Notes under the pieces: model-generated | The model's database searches: none | Seen by the model: only the letters and a program-made list of their open reading frames with translations | Told to the model about the DNA's origin: nothing | Made by a program: the position numbers and the translations under genes | Assembly: GCA_018417955.1 (NCBI GenBank) | Contig: JACTVC010000025.1 | Coordinates: 620,001 to 684,000 of the forward strand | Reading direction: 5' to 3' | From: Laccaria trichodermophora | Taxonomy: Eukaryota > Basidiomycota > Agaricomycetes > Agaricales > Hydnangiaceae | DNA: 64,000 bases | Shown here: positions 48,226-59,784 of the stretch, piece by piece | Position numbering within the stretch: position 1 is the first letter of the stretch | Layout of the letters: every line of letters starts with the position of its first letter

Positions 48226-49295
48226 TTTCAAAAAATCCTAAGCATTATAGATATGGCCTCTAGGCTTATGTCTAAGTTATAGAAATGACCCTCTAGGCTT
48301 AAGTCTAGGTTATAGATAAAAGTGGTAGCCACCAGTCCGATGTAATAGGACCAATCCTCACTGAATTCAACATCTGGATCCAGACGACCCCCAGAATAGA
48401 TCCCCTGGAAGTAATGATCGAAATCTCTGACAATGGCGAAGTCGGCATCCAAGTCATGCAGTTCATCGGAAGAAAGCTCCCTTCTGGATAACGACCATGC
48501 TTGTTCGTAAGCCACGAGAACGCAGGGGGAAAGACTGGTGAAGCGAGGGAGGGATGCCAGTGATGGGGACCAAAGGTAAGCGACTGGCACTTGATGCTGA
48601 ATGAGGTTAGGCATATTGATCTCTTGCCAATCGCGGTGTAAGTCCACCAGGACGCCCCGCTTGTGAAAGCGATGCAGACAAAGATTCTGAACAATGGCAA
48701 CCACTTGTTGATCCAGATCTGCGTCCCAACGAGATACGGCTAGAGTCCACCATAATAAGAATCCTAAGTGATTGACTGCGGAACGCTTGCAGAGGCCACC
48801 CGCTGCCTGAAGGTCTTCTAATGTGGAAAACCCTTGGATGAGAGTACCGAGATCGAAGACAGGAGGGCGAGCTGTTCCAGGGGGAAATGGATGATTGGAG
48901 CAGATGACATCGACACACCAAGACCAGGTCGCGATGTCGGCATGGATCTGATCGCGTGTTGATTTGGGAACCGTGAAGACGCTGGTGGAAAGTTCATTAT
49001 ATGTGGTGGTCATGTCGAAGTCAAAGAACCAGTCTGACCCACTCTCGCTTAGAGGTCCCCCTTCCACGCCATCCGTCTTCTGAGGGATGTATGGGCGCCA
49101 GCAAGCCTCGTGATCGTACCAGTCCAAATCCAGGCCCCACTCCATGTCGAGGTAAACACCTGTAGGACCTGTAGCTCGACGCTCATCGGGTCGATGTGAC
49201 CGATACTCCGTAGCTTCCATAGGGATCCCCACAGTGGGGCCATTCGTCCTTCTGTACAATACGGTGCTCAACCAGTGGAACTCTACCTGCTTCAT

Positions 49296-49667
49296 TGGTA
49301 ATCAGTACATCCATGATCAATCGCCGGGGGTGGAAATCTGCCCACAGCTAATGATCCCTCTAGGTCGACTCAGGCAGGAAATCCTCACTGTTGACCGATC
49401 TAATGTGGTGTGGAAGCACCACTAGAAGCAGGGAGGGGACGTAGCAGGGAGGGGAAAGTAAGAAGAGGGGGGAAGGTAAGAAGAAGAAAAGAGAAAAGAG
49501 AAAAGATCAAAAACAAAAAGAAAATAACATGTGATCGAAATGTTCAGAAGTAATATATGATAATCAGTCAAAGATAAGTAAGTCCGAGTCCACGGCTGTT
49601 TTGAATGTTGGATACAACGCCCTTACCAGAGAACAGCCAACCATCAAGCCCAAGCGCTTCAGAGGCC
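49296..49667. other. Junction between gene fragment and Gypsy 3' region
   Basis: Purine-rich (GCAGGGAGGGGA direct repeats at 49426-49460, then GAAAAGAGAAAAGAG). The expected polypurine tract on the Gypsy sense strand (minus) and the start of the 3' LTR are absent, so a deletion or replacement breakpoint lies here. Confidence 0.4.
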
Positions 49668-52600
49668 ATTGGCCCTCTTGTACTCGTTAAGTACAATGGG
49701 CGCATTTTTCAGGAAGGACATTGGCTCCCATGTATCGAATTGAGGGCCATAACCTTCCCATCTCACCAGCCATTCCAAGCCTCATTTCTTCCTTCTGTGG
49801 CCGACGATCGCTTTGATGCTATATTCCTCGGAAACTGGTTTCTGACGACCTGATTCTTTCATGATGGTGCGTTCTCCCCACTCTTCGCCAGACGGCGTGT
49901 ACAGCTTCAAGTGCTCAATATTGAACACAGGGAGACCTGGGTACCGATCACTCATGCGTAAGCGATATACGTTTGGATTTATCTTCTGAATGACTTCGAA
50001 AGGGCCTATCCACTGCTGTTTAAGCTTAGCGCCTGCTCCTTTTGCATTGACCCATTCCAAAGAGTGTGGATTCACGAGAACCTGTGAGCCCTTAGTGAAC
50101 TCTGGTGCCTCACGACGGTTCTTATTGTAATGCATAGCCTGTTTGTCTTGTGCCGAAGCAATTGCGCGCCTTGTGCTATCCCTGTGCATGGTTAATGTCT
50201 CCAAGAATGATACAGCCTCTGGTGACAAAGAGTAAGTAGTTGCTTCGGCACCCTCTGGCTTCAGAAAATCTAATGGCGTTCTAGGGTGGAAGCTGTACAG
50301 CAGGAAGAGCAGTGTCGTCCCTGTTGAGGAGTGAATAGTGTTGTTGTAGGCAAACTCAAGAATGTGCAGCCATATAGCCCAGTCCGATAAGTCATCATTG
50401 ACATATGCACGTAACATTGTGACCAGCTGCTTGTTGACGATTTCAGTCTGCTCATCGTGTTGGGGGTGATGCGAGGACAAGGACATCCGAGTTTTGAGGT
50501 ATTTAGCAACGCCTCGCCAGAAATCGGATGTCCACCGAGGGTCCCTGTCAGTGATGATACTCTCTGGCAGTCCGAAATGGCATCCAATGTGTTTAATGTA
50601 GAGTCCCCCAAATTCTTCAGCTGTGAGACCCGTCGTTGTTGGGATGAAGCTAGCATGTTTCTTCAATCTATCCACTACGACGAAGATCACATTGTACTCC
50701 CCCAACCAAGGTAAGTTGACTATGAAATCCATGGACACGGATTGATAAGGTCGGCTTGGAATAGGATTAGGAATCAAAAATCCAAACTTGTTGAAATTCG
50801 AGAATTTCGTTTTCTGGCATGTATCACAGGAGCGCGCGAAGGCAAGTACGTTGACTCTCATTTGTTTCCAGTAAAACTTCTGACTGAGCTGTTGCCATAG
50901 ACGTTCAGGACCCATATGACTCGATTCCATCAGGTTCTCGTGTGCCTCCCTCAAAATAAAGTTACGCTGAGAACTGGGAACACAAAGGTGTGGTTGATAG
51001 TTGGGATCCATGAAATAGAGTAAGCCTTGTTCATCCTTGATGAACCGGCTCTCTGTTTTCCCTGCCAGGCCGTTATGATCAAGATTCCTCCATATGTTCT
51101 GGAAGGATTGATCTCCTTTGATCCAGTCCTTCAGAAACTCATCACTGATAGCGATGTGTAAATTCGGTGTGGGATTTTGCGCTTTCCAGTACTCTGTGCT
51201 TGGCTCTAGCTCATCAAGTTCCTCAGAATTTTGTTCCTTTTCTGCCGAAACAGGCCAAGCTGACTGATGCCCTTCCAGACACTCGTCTAAACTCCATATT
51301 GCAAAGGCAGTATGCGCAGGTGCTAGGTCTGCTTGTCTCTCCTGCTTTGCTGCTAAGTCTGAGTCCATTCAAATAGTCAATTCATTATCATGAATTGGCG
51401 ATATATGATCAGGAGGAGCTCGTGGTAGATGTGAGAGCGGATCGACGTTCAAGTGGACACGACCAGCTCTATGAATTATCTCCAGGTTAGGAGCATAGGC
51501 TGAAAACACGGCCCCCCATGCTGCAAGTCTCCTATTCGAATTTTCATACGTTCTAGCCCATTGGAGTGCTGAATGATCCGTAACAAGTAGGATCTTCTCC
51601 CCTTCAATGAATGGCTGAAATTTCACTAGGCCTTCTTTTGCAGCCAAAGCTTCCCTTTCGGTGGTTGAATAGCGCCCTTCAGCTGATTTAAAAGTCCTTG
51701 ACCAGTATGCAATGACGCGTTCTACGTGAACTACTGAAGAACCGAAGGTATCACCCCACTTGTCATTGTTAGGACTGTCGGGGGTTTTCACACTCAAGGT
51801 CACAGTGAGCTTAGGCGGTGGTAGGCCGGCATCATACTGCTTTCTCAAGCGGGTGTAAATTCGCATGCCTTCTAAATCCTTGACCTTAATAGGTTGAATT
51901 TGCTGCAAAGTGCATCCCAAAGCCTTGTCGGACGCATCCGTATAGAGTCAATATGGTAGGCCTTCAATAGGGTGTCCTAACACAGGGCTAGTACACAGAG
52001 CCTTCTTTGCTGCTTCAAATGCATTTTCCTCTTCCACCCCCCAATGCCATTGTGCTCCCTTCTGAAGGAGGTGGAATAGCAGAGTGCAGATTGATGTGTA
52101 GAAAGGTATGAAGGCAGAAAAATATACTACCATGCCAAAAGGGTTTGTAGTTGGGACAATTTCTTAGGTTGTTCAAGATGAAGAATTGCGTTGACCTTCT
52201 CGAGGTGAGTTGACAGTCCCAATCTCAAGACCTTATGGCCCAGGAGTAAGATTGAACCATAAAAAAGATGGCATTTACTCGGCGATAATGTTATCCCAGC
52301 CTTTTCGATTGCTTCCAAGACCAAATCCAGATGTTCAATGTGGTCGTCATAAGACTTTGAGTAGACCACAATGTCATCTATGTAGACCAAGCAGAATAGC
52401 CAGAGGTATGGAGAGAGAATCCCTTGCATTACTTGTTGAAATATAGACGGCCCGTTACGAAGACCAAAAGGCATCCTTTTGAATTGAAATAGACCTCTGT
52501 GTGTCCAAAATGCCGTCTTTTCGACATCTTCAGGGTCGAGTTCCAGTTGAGTGAACCCAGATAAAGCATCTAATGAGGATAATACTTGAGCACCAGATAG

Positions 52601-54631
52601 CAAAGACAAAATTTCTGATTGTCTGGGAATGGGGAACTCGTCGGGAGTCGTAACAGCATTCAACTTCCTATAGTCGATGCAAAAACGTGGTTTACCATTC
52701 CGATAGGCAATAACTACTGGTGCACTCCATGGACTATTTGAAGGCTCAATGACGCCTTGCTCGAACCACGTATCGATTTGTACATCCATGAATCGGTGTT
52801 TTTCAGGGGAGCTGCCATACATTGGTCCGGAAATAGGCACTTGGCCATCCTGCATCCGTATATGCACTTTGGTAGGTAAATGACCTAACCTCCAGTCAAA
52901 TCCAAATGCCTTAACACGTTGCTCCAGCATATCCCAAGCTTTCTCCTTCAAGTGATCCGGGAGTGATCCTACATCAATAAGCTCTCTCATCTTAGAGGAT
53001 GGATATTCCATCAGGTCCGGCATTTCGGCTGTTTTCGGACCATAAGACTCTTCCTCTGATGATTCTTTAACATTACTTTCTTCCATATCCTTGGTCTTAT
53101 CGTCGTCCAATTTTGCCTGAGCTGGTTCATCGTGGGCCTTACGGTCTGCATCCATCTGTATCTGTATGATCGCGGCTATGGCATCTGCATGTTTCGAACA
53201 AGTCTGCCAATCCTCCATCGTTTTCACGTGGTCAAAATAGTTCGCTGGATCCTCCAATACACCGACTATTTCTCCCTTCCTTATGTATCTCGGATGATTA
53301 GAAGGATTGGTAATGGGTACCCAGGGGTTTGCTGCCAATATCAAAGTATTTGGAACTGCAAAGTACGAATTGTCTGCTCCTGATAGTAGGGTTTTAGTGA
53401 CTAACCAATCCTTATCTTCTTCCAGTTGTCCTTCAACTTGGATGGGTTTACATTCGTGAGGTCGCAACTTATAGTCCTCCTTTGCTCGAATGACTTTCTC
53501 TTCTTTGCCTAATTTCAGCTTAAGTCGGTGTCTTTTGTTCTTGTTCCTTCTATGCAGCTTACTCCTTATGAAACGTCCTATCAAGTGCGCGCTCTGTTGG
53601 AGACGGTCAAAGTCTTCCGTTCATTCCACATGCTGTGCTGAAACTTCATACTCAGATTTACCGAATCGAATCCGAGGGCCTTCCTCCACATTGCGCGTAA
53701 CCCCGATTTCATAAGTCAGCTGGAAGTCTTCTCCCAATAGGATGGGTACGGTCATTCCTGGCACTACATAGGCTTCCGCCTCTGACTCCAGGGTGACTCC
53801 GTCATCCGTAGTCATGAAGACTGGTATCCAGACGAATCCTCTCAAGGTCGAGTCCTTGTCCATGAGTTGCCATAATCTCATCCTCATGCCTTGTTGAATA
53901 GAAGGGGCCGACTTCAAACTGTCATAGTATTCGGTGGAGATTAATGTTACATCTGCGCAAGAATCCAGCCTGAGGTCCGTAATATCATTGTTCTGACTGC
54001 CAACCCTTCCTTTTACTGAAAGAACCGATACTCCGACTGATGACTCCCCTGCAGGATAGAATTGTTTCTTCAACATCCATATTGGTTTGAGTTCCTTTGA
54101 TGGGGGTGGTAACATAGTATCTTGCTCAGAGGTGAGGTTGATAGATTCGATCTCGGTAGATTCAGTCTTTAATTGTTGTTCAGAGATGAATGTATTCCTA
54201 TGAAATTCTGTCAACGAAGCATAGGCGTCATCATCGTCGTTTCCCAGAAGGTGGTTCTCCCACTGTTCTGAGTCTACGTCCTTTTCTGGTGATTTGGTGG
54301 GATGCTTCGTCTGACTTGGTCTCTCCTCCTGCTCATTGTCAATATGGTATAACAGATGCTTTTCTGATTTCGGTTTCTGGCGTGCTTGCAAAATGTCGAT
54401 ATCCTCTTCTTCTTCCACGATCGTTTTGCGACTCTCCCTGGTCTTATGCCCTTTCTCAACTACCTCTACACTAGAAGTGTCGATTTCGTCAAGAAGGACT
54501 GCCGCCTCAAAATCCGATTCCACTTTGCCAAAATCAATTTGTGATGCTGCTAAACACAGAGAGCAGGATACTGAAAGCCGTTTGGTACATTTTGTCTGCT
54601 TCATCCACATCCTTTTCAGTAGAATAACCAC
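49668..54631 (-). pseudogene. Gypsy chromovirus pol: protease, RT, RNase H, integrase, chromodomain
   Basis: In sense order: protease-like DLRLDSCADVTLIS (~53960); reverse transcriptase with FCIDYRKLN, FKRMPFGLRNGPSIFQ and the catalytic YIDD (52690-52370); RNase H with YTDASDKALG, STTEREALAAKE and VTDHSALQWAR; integrase with an H-H-C-C finger ending CDTCQKTK, and a DDE core in MDFI, TDRDPRW and EQTEIVNK; GPF motif in IGPFEVIQK; chromodomain GLEWLVRWEGYGPQFDTWEP ending at TGA 49668-49670. In-frame stops: TGA 53621-53623, 51948-51950, 51369-51371 and 49782-49784. Frameshifts lie near 52130 (one G missing) and near 54530-54630. All four stops are one C-to-T step from CGA. Domain order PR-RT-RH-IN-chromo defines Ty3/Gypsy. 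Confidence 0.92.
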
Positions 54632-57600
54632 TCTTTGTTGAAGAAGCTATGTGTGCTTTGTACATCTCCAAGTCCGGACACTCTTTATCCCAGTGGTTAT
54701 CACTGCCGCACGCCTTACACGGGGATGGAGGCAGTCTACCCATTTTAGTTGTGACATGGTCATTACATGCAAACATGTAACCACCAGGAGGAGGAGCTCG
54801 TTGTCGTTTTTGCATAACATGGTAAACTTCACGTAAAATATTGTCATGAGTTTCTCCTGACGACTCATTGGCTGTAAACTCTGCGGGACCGCTAGTTGTA
54901 TTCTCTGCAGATGTAACATTATTGTCTCCCTCTGTAGTATTAATTAGTACCCATCGATCTGCGGGCAGTCTCTCTTGATTGAAGGGTGGTCTCTCTTGAT
55001 TGAATCGATTTACTGGCTTTTCTTGGTTGAATCGGTTCGTTGACAATTTTGGTTGTTCCCATCCTAGTTGCCTTAACGTCGGTATTATGTTTTCCGCCGT
55101 GATCGCTGCCGAATTGGCTGTTTTTCTTCTCCAGGCATCTAATAAGTCATCCTCATAGTCCACTACCTTAGTGTACAAGGCTTTGGTTGACATGATACTT
55201 CCCATGACGAGTATGGTCTTCCAGGATAAGGGTGCTTTCTGCATGATCAAACTCATTTCTAGTTTACCACCGGGTTGAGCGGAAGTTAACATGCGAGTGT
55301 ACATGATCCGATGGATGATAAAAGTTTTCGGTAATTCCTTCTCGTGACCAGCTTGTTGGAAATACTAACTCTTGTATACCCTATTGATCTTGAATTGCCA
55401 GGCCTCTCCTAGGTACCTGTCCTTTATACCTCAGAGGTAATTTATGTAGTGGGACCTCATATTTGATTGTTCTTTGAAGGTGAGAGTAGTAAACCAATCT
55501 TTCAGTACTTATCAGTCCCCCACTGATTCCTGCAGGACTCTCAGGATTCCTGAGGATTCCTGAGGATTCCTGCAGGACTACACCATAATTTTGGCAAATT
55601 TGAGTTTTAGGAGAAAAATTCTGTCAAGTCCTCAGGATTCCTGAGGACTACATGACATTTAACCATCTGTGACATCTTTAAACACTTCCTCTAACTTCCT
55701 TAATGAACTTAACTCTATTTCCCTCCTTAACACATTCAGATATCAATACATAGTAGAATTTAATTATATTTTAAATGTCATCAAAATTACTTTACAAGTA
55801 TATTACAGGAAGGGGGGTACAGACAGGGTAGAAAGGAGGACAGGAAAGGGAGAACAGAGAGCAAGGGAGATAGAGAGAAATGGGGGACAGACAGAAATGG
55901 TGACAGACAGGGAGGGAGGATAGATAGGGAAAGAGGACAGACAGGGAGGGGGGACAAACAGGGAGGGAGGACAGACAGGGCAGGAGGACAGACAGGGAGG
56001 GGGGACAGACAGACAGGGAGGGAGGACAGACAGGGAGGAAGGATAGAAAGGGAGGGGGGACATACTGGGGGTGGGCACTCATTGCCGCTCGTCGGTGGCG
56101 GCCTCGTTCGCCGTTCGTCGGCAGTGGTGGGGGGTCGTGTCTGTCTGTGGGTGCGCGTTGTCCGCAGGCGCTCGTCGTTCGTGCGTGGGGGGTCGTCGTC
56201 CATGCGTGGGCATCGTCGTCCATGGGGGGCTCGTTGTCATCCGTGGGCGCTCGTGGGTGGTCGTTGTCTGTGGGCGCTCGTCGTTCGCGGGTACGGGGTT
56301 GTCGTTTTCCGTGGGTGGGGTTGTTGTCGTCGTTCGTGGGCGCTCGTCGTTCGTGGGTGGTGGCGGAAGGGGTGCTGGTGTGGTTGTGGTGGCTCGTCGC
56401 AGGGTCCCGTTCGTTGTCGAAAAAGTCGCCGTCGACGTGGCATACCCGGATGGGCATGCCACGTCAGCGGTTTGGTGGTGGCGCCGTTTGTTGGGCGCCA
56501 CCGCCGTTTCCGTTCTTCGCCGTCGCAGTCAGCGTCGGTGGGTGGGCCATCGTGGTGTGTCGTGGTGGTGGGGTTGTCGTCCCTCGTCGTGGGGTCGTGG
56601 GCGTTCGTCGTCGAGAAAATCACTGTCGACGCGGCACACCCAGATGGGTGTGCCACGTCATCCGTTTGGTGGTGGCGCCGTTTGTGGGGCACCACCACCG
56701 TTGTCGTTGTCGATGTCGTGGTTGTCGTCGTCGTTGTCTGTTGTGGCCGTCGTCGTCGTGGGCGAGTGGTGGTGGGTGGTGATGAAAGAGAGAGGTGACG
56801 TGACGTGTCACATATGAAAACCATCATCAACAAACATGTGCACAGGATGCATCACATCACGTGATGCATTCCAAGCACATGTTTGTGGGTCATGTGACTC
56901 ATCACATGCATCAATCCTGGGACTAGTCCTGTCTGAAAATCCTCAGGACTGTCTTCAGTCCTCAGGAATGGACCCCCACAGGACTGAAAAAATTGGCTGG
57001 TACATCAGCCAATACTCAGTCCTGGGACTGTGCAAGAATCCTCAGGAATCCTCAGGAATCCTGCAGGAATCAGTGGGGGACAATAAAGACCTCCAATCTT
57101 TTATGTCCGATCCGTCTTCTAAATTCATCCATAGCCAATATCCAAGGGCTTCTGGTAGATCCCCTTCTAAGGCAGCTAACTGCTGAATTCTTATGAAATA
57201 TTGGACAGCCGTATTGGGGTCACCGTTCCAGTGAGGTACTTGTTCTTGCTTTATTTCTGTTTTGATTGTGGGTTTGATCTTACCATAGGGAATGGCCGCT
57301 TTGTTTTTCTGATTGTTCTCCATATCGGTATTATCTGGCTCAGATTCAGAACTTGAGTCATCTCCGTCGCTAGGTTCAGTTGGCGGTCCATTGCCACCAC
57401 CACCTCTACGACCCCGGCTAGAAGAAGCAGTAGTCGAAGTCCCTTGGTGGGAAGGTTTGTGATTCTGATGATGACGATTCGGACATGCATCCCGATCTCC
57501 TCCCTCATCGTCATCATCTCCTTCATCGTCTGGAGGATTGCCATCCGGCTGATTCCTTGTCTCTCTTCTGTTTTCGGTCGTAGGCGGTAGGTGTGGAGGT

Positions 57601-59327
57601 AAGTCCTGATCTGGCCATTGTCTCAACTGTTGACGTTGTGTAGATCCGAACAGTTTTGCGTTCAAGGGTGTATCTGTGGCCCATGAAGGGATCTGAGGGG
57701 TTGCCATGCCGAAGAGAACGTTCTGGTCCATTCTACGAGCTCCCACCACAATCTGAGAAGCTGATGATTCACAACGTTGAAGTCTCCCTCCATCAAACCA
57801 CTTATTCAGCCCTTTGTAGGGCATATCTGCTCCAAGCCACACCCTACTAGACGTTGCGACGTCGTCCTCTGTGGCTTCCGTTCGTAATTCTCTTCCTTTG
57901 CCTTTTAATTCCGCAGTGGAACGTTTTCCTTGCGTTGCATCCTTATCAGTTATGAAAGCAGATTTCAAAGGTTCAGGCAATGGTATGATATTCATCCAAG
58001 ATTTACCCTGGTTCAAAGCGACTTCTGCTTGTTTGGAGAGCTGATCATGATGATGTGGAAATTTTTGGTAGAGGATCTGTAAACGTTGGTCTGCGGTGGT
58101 AAGGTCTCGTAATTCCTGATGTAAATCAGGAAGGGTTGAGATGGGAGAAAGGAGTAGCTCCTCGTTCAGTTCGTTTTGGTATTGTTGAACGTATTTCTGT
58201 AGAGTCTTGTGTCCCAATTCCAAGCGTCTTTGTACAGTCTTCCATGCAGCATTGAGTTGAGGTAAACTTGTAGTCCCTTGCAAAACATAACTTAAGTTAT
58301 CATTTGGGTCTACTACAAAATGCCGAGTCCTTTCTTCTATGAAACCCACTGCTTTCTGCACGAAGATCTGCAATTCTACTGCGGTTCTACTCAAGTCGTT
58401 AAAGAGAGAGTCCACGAGTTTGTACTTGAGCATCCGTCTATTCCGATCTTCGACCATCGCTATATGCTCAGGTTCCAGTTCATCCATAGTAACTAATAGA
58501 ACAACTGTCGCTTCAGTAGAAAGGTTGCTACCGTCGACCTCTGCCATGTATTCTTCTAAGAGCTTTGCCATTGGAGAATCGTTGTACAACGATGTATTAC
58601 CCCTAGTACTAACAGGATGATCAATTTCATCACCCTCCACTATAGTGTTGAATCCTGACAGTTGCGTAGCAGGCCTAGGTGATGAAGGGTTTTGAACTTT
58701 GGAAATGGTAGGATCTACGTTGGACGAAGGACTACGCAAAGGGGGGTTATGAGTCTCGAGGATGTCTGGTGTGTCCGAAATCGATACGCCGCCTGACGTG
58801 GAGACAGTAACGTTGGATGTAGTTGGTTTTACTGAATGAGAACTGAACTGGAAAGTGTTTAGAGGGGATGCCGGTTTCGTTAGAGTTTTAGATTTGGTTG
58901 GATGGCTCTGTGTGGTCGATTTCAAAGAGCTGACTTCCTTTGTAGTTGACCCTGCTGGTTTATTGGGCGAGGAAGATCGTGAGGAAGTCTGTGATTTGGG
59001 TTTTGCTGGGGGTAGTCTTGAAGTCTGAGGAAACAAATAAGACGGCTGCGAAGGAGTTGAAGACTGATTCGCCGATGCCTCGGTAGGATTAGAAACATTG
59101 ACAGGGATAGTAGGTCTGCGTTTATTTACGAATGGAGTGTCGGGGATGGTCACCTCGGCGCTATTGAGATTCTGATTGGCGTCGGCCAGGTTGTCGTCAT
59201 ATCCCACAGTGTCCACCTTTGTAACAGGTGAGCTGTGAGCTAGCTGTAGCAGGGTTGTCAAGATGACGACAGTGAGCTGGTGAACGTATGTGTAACTCCT
59301 GTTACTATGGTGTGAAGACCGATTCAA
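54534..59327 (-). pseudogene. Gypsy gag, interrupted by a TIR element
   Basis: The first part (59327-57082) is 761 codons open, Ser/Thr/Pro-rich, with a helical capsid-like region (LEDGSDIKDWRSLL at its end). The TIR element 55515-57081 follows. Gag resumes at about 55490 (KDWFTTLTFKEQ...GEAWQFKINRVYKS), crosses TGA 55431-55433 and TAG 55365-55367, then continues MYTRMLTSAQPGGK...CKACGSDNHWDKEC, a CCHC zinc knuckle at about 54700. The TAG sits where relatives commonly have Gln. The frame opens inside the LTR: codons 59327-59220 (MNRSSHHSNRSYTY...) are LTR-encoded and also open in the other LTR copy, so the true start may be downstream. Confidence 0.85.
55515..57081. mobile_element. 1.6-kb TIR element inside gag
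   Basis: Ends are perfect inverted repeats GTCCCCCACTGATTCCTGCAGGA, extended by several ATTCCTGAGG units on each side (~46 bp). Inside: AT-rich DNA, a GGGAGGGAGGACAGACA array (55800-56060), then CGTCGTTCGTGGGCG-type repeats (56080-56780) including two copies of a ~100-bp block (CACTGTCGACGCGGCACACCCAGATGGG-like, 56425-56510 and 56615-56700). No protein is encoded despite long Pro- or Val-rich open frames. No clear target duplication. Confidence 0.8.
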
Positions 59328-59779
59328 AGACTCGGTCCTGAGCTTCGTTCACTTAGTGGAGACCGTTGACACTTCGGATATCCATTGCACGGTCTCTGCT
59401 CTCTTTCAGGAAATCCTTGAAAGAGTTGTGAACACTATGGATCGAGCTGAATACCTATAACAAAGTATTCAGTGACCTCCCAAACTCAAGTCACTTACTT
59501 ATACTCTTAGGGCGAAGTGCGATACGACGAACTTCAGAGCAAAGGGTATGCGCAGTGGTGAATTGAAGAATAGAAAGAGATGTCACTACAAATGTGACTA
59601 CTGAGTATATGTCACGAGTTGAATTGTGACTCATGTAAACAAAGGTAATGTAAGTAATAATCGTGAATATAAGTCCTTGCAACGTGATAGGTCATGAATG
59701 AGAATGGAAAGGGCCTGAACGTTAACTGCATAAGGTGGAAATCACTCGTAGACTTGCCTAGTCCTGGGCATCCGTTACA
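59220..59779 (-). repeat. Gypsy 5' LTR, complete, 560 bp
   Basis: Begins TGTAAC and ends GTTACA on either strand (6-bp terminal inverted repeat). Followed by CTGGC (59780-59784), matching 41120-41124. Sense transcription runs leftward. Immediately inside, the sense strand reads AAGGTGGACACTGTGGG; I do not recognise a standard tRNA primer site there. Confidence 0.9.
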
Positions 59780-59784
59780 CTGGC

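Larger units (their letters stand above)
44112..48338. mobile_element. 4.2-kb palindromic fold-back element with 6-bp target duplication
   Basis: Tips are CACTAGTGGCTACCAC on the left and, read inward, GGACTGGTGGCTACCAC on the right. It is flanked by GATGTA at 44106-44111 and 48339-48344. The two arms (44112-about 46090 and about 46365-48338) mirror each other: subterminal array, the AATGGTCAAAAATGAAAGTTG block, the AAAGAAAGGGCTACAATTATTG block, a TTTGTAGT array, then a palindromic core with a ~270-bp unpaired centre. No protein is encoded, so it depends on a transposase in trans. It interrupts a reading frame precisely. Confidence 0.9.
43184..49295 (-). pseudogene. Hypothetical gene split by a fold-back element and cut at its 3' end
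   Basis: The 5' part reads 49295-48345 (starts MKQVEFHW or, downstream, MEATEYRSHRP), Trp/Asp-rich, ending EDWSYYI. The 3' part resumes at 44105 with IDFQGWLRRQIPLHVARHYYL, continues to about 43611, and after an intron near 43640-43530 reads KAITRLHECC...SFLLFPDSRTLTC...ELTKRTYEAGFQEEHLKD to 43185, where the TTTGTAGT array begins. Removing the insert and one 6-bp duplicate restores the frame exactly. It is a lineage-type hypothetical protein with no domain I can name. The 3' end is lost. Its location inside the outer limits of the Gypsy element implies that a host gene segment was moved there. Confidence 0.65.

Noticed and set aside
49405..49430. Right end (GCACCACTAG) of the half fold-back element
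   Set aside because: Only a partial resemblance to the inverted tip GGTAGCCACTAGT, without array sequence beside it or resumed LTR after it.
55787..56833. Long Pro/Leu/Ser- or Val/Arg-rich open frames on both strands
   Set aside because: Low-complexity GGGAGG and CGTCGT repeats lack stops in several frames at once; no codon bias, splice sites or domains.
55500..57095. TA or 8-bp target duplication of the gag-interrupting element
   Set aside because: Flanks ACTTATCA and AATAAAGA give no consistent duplication with symmetrical ends.
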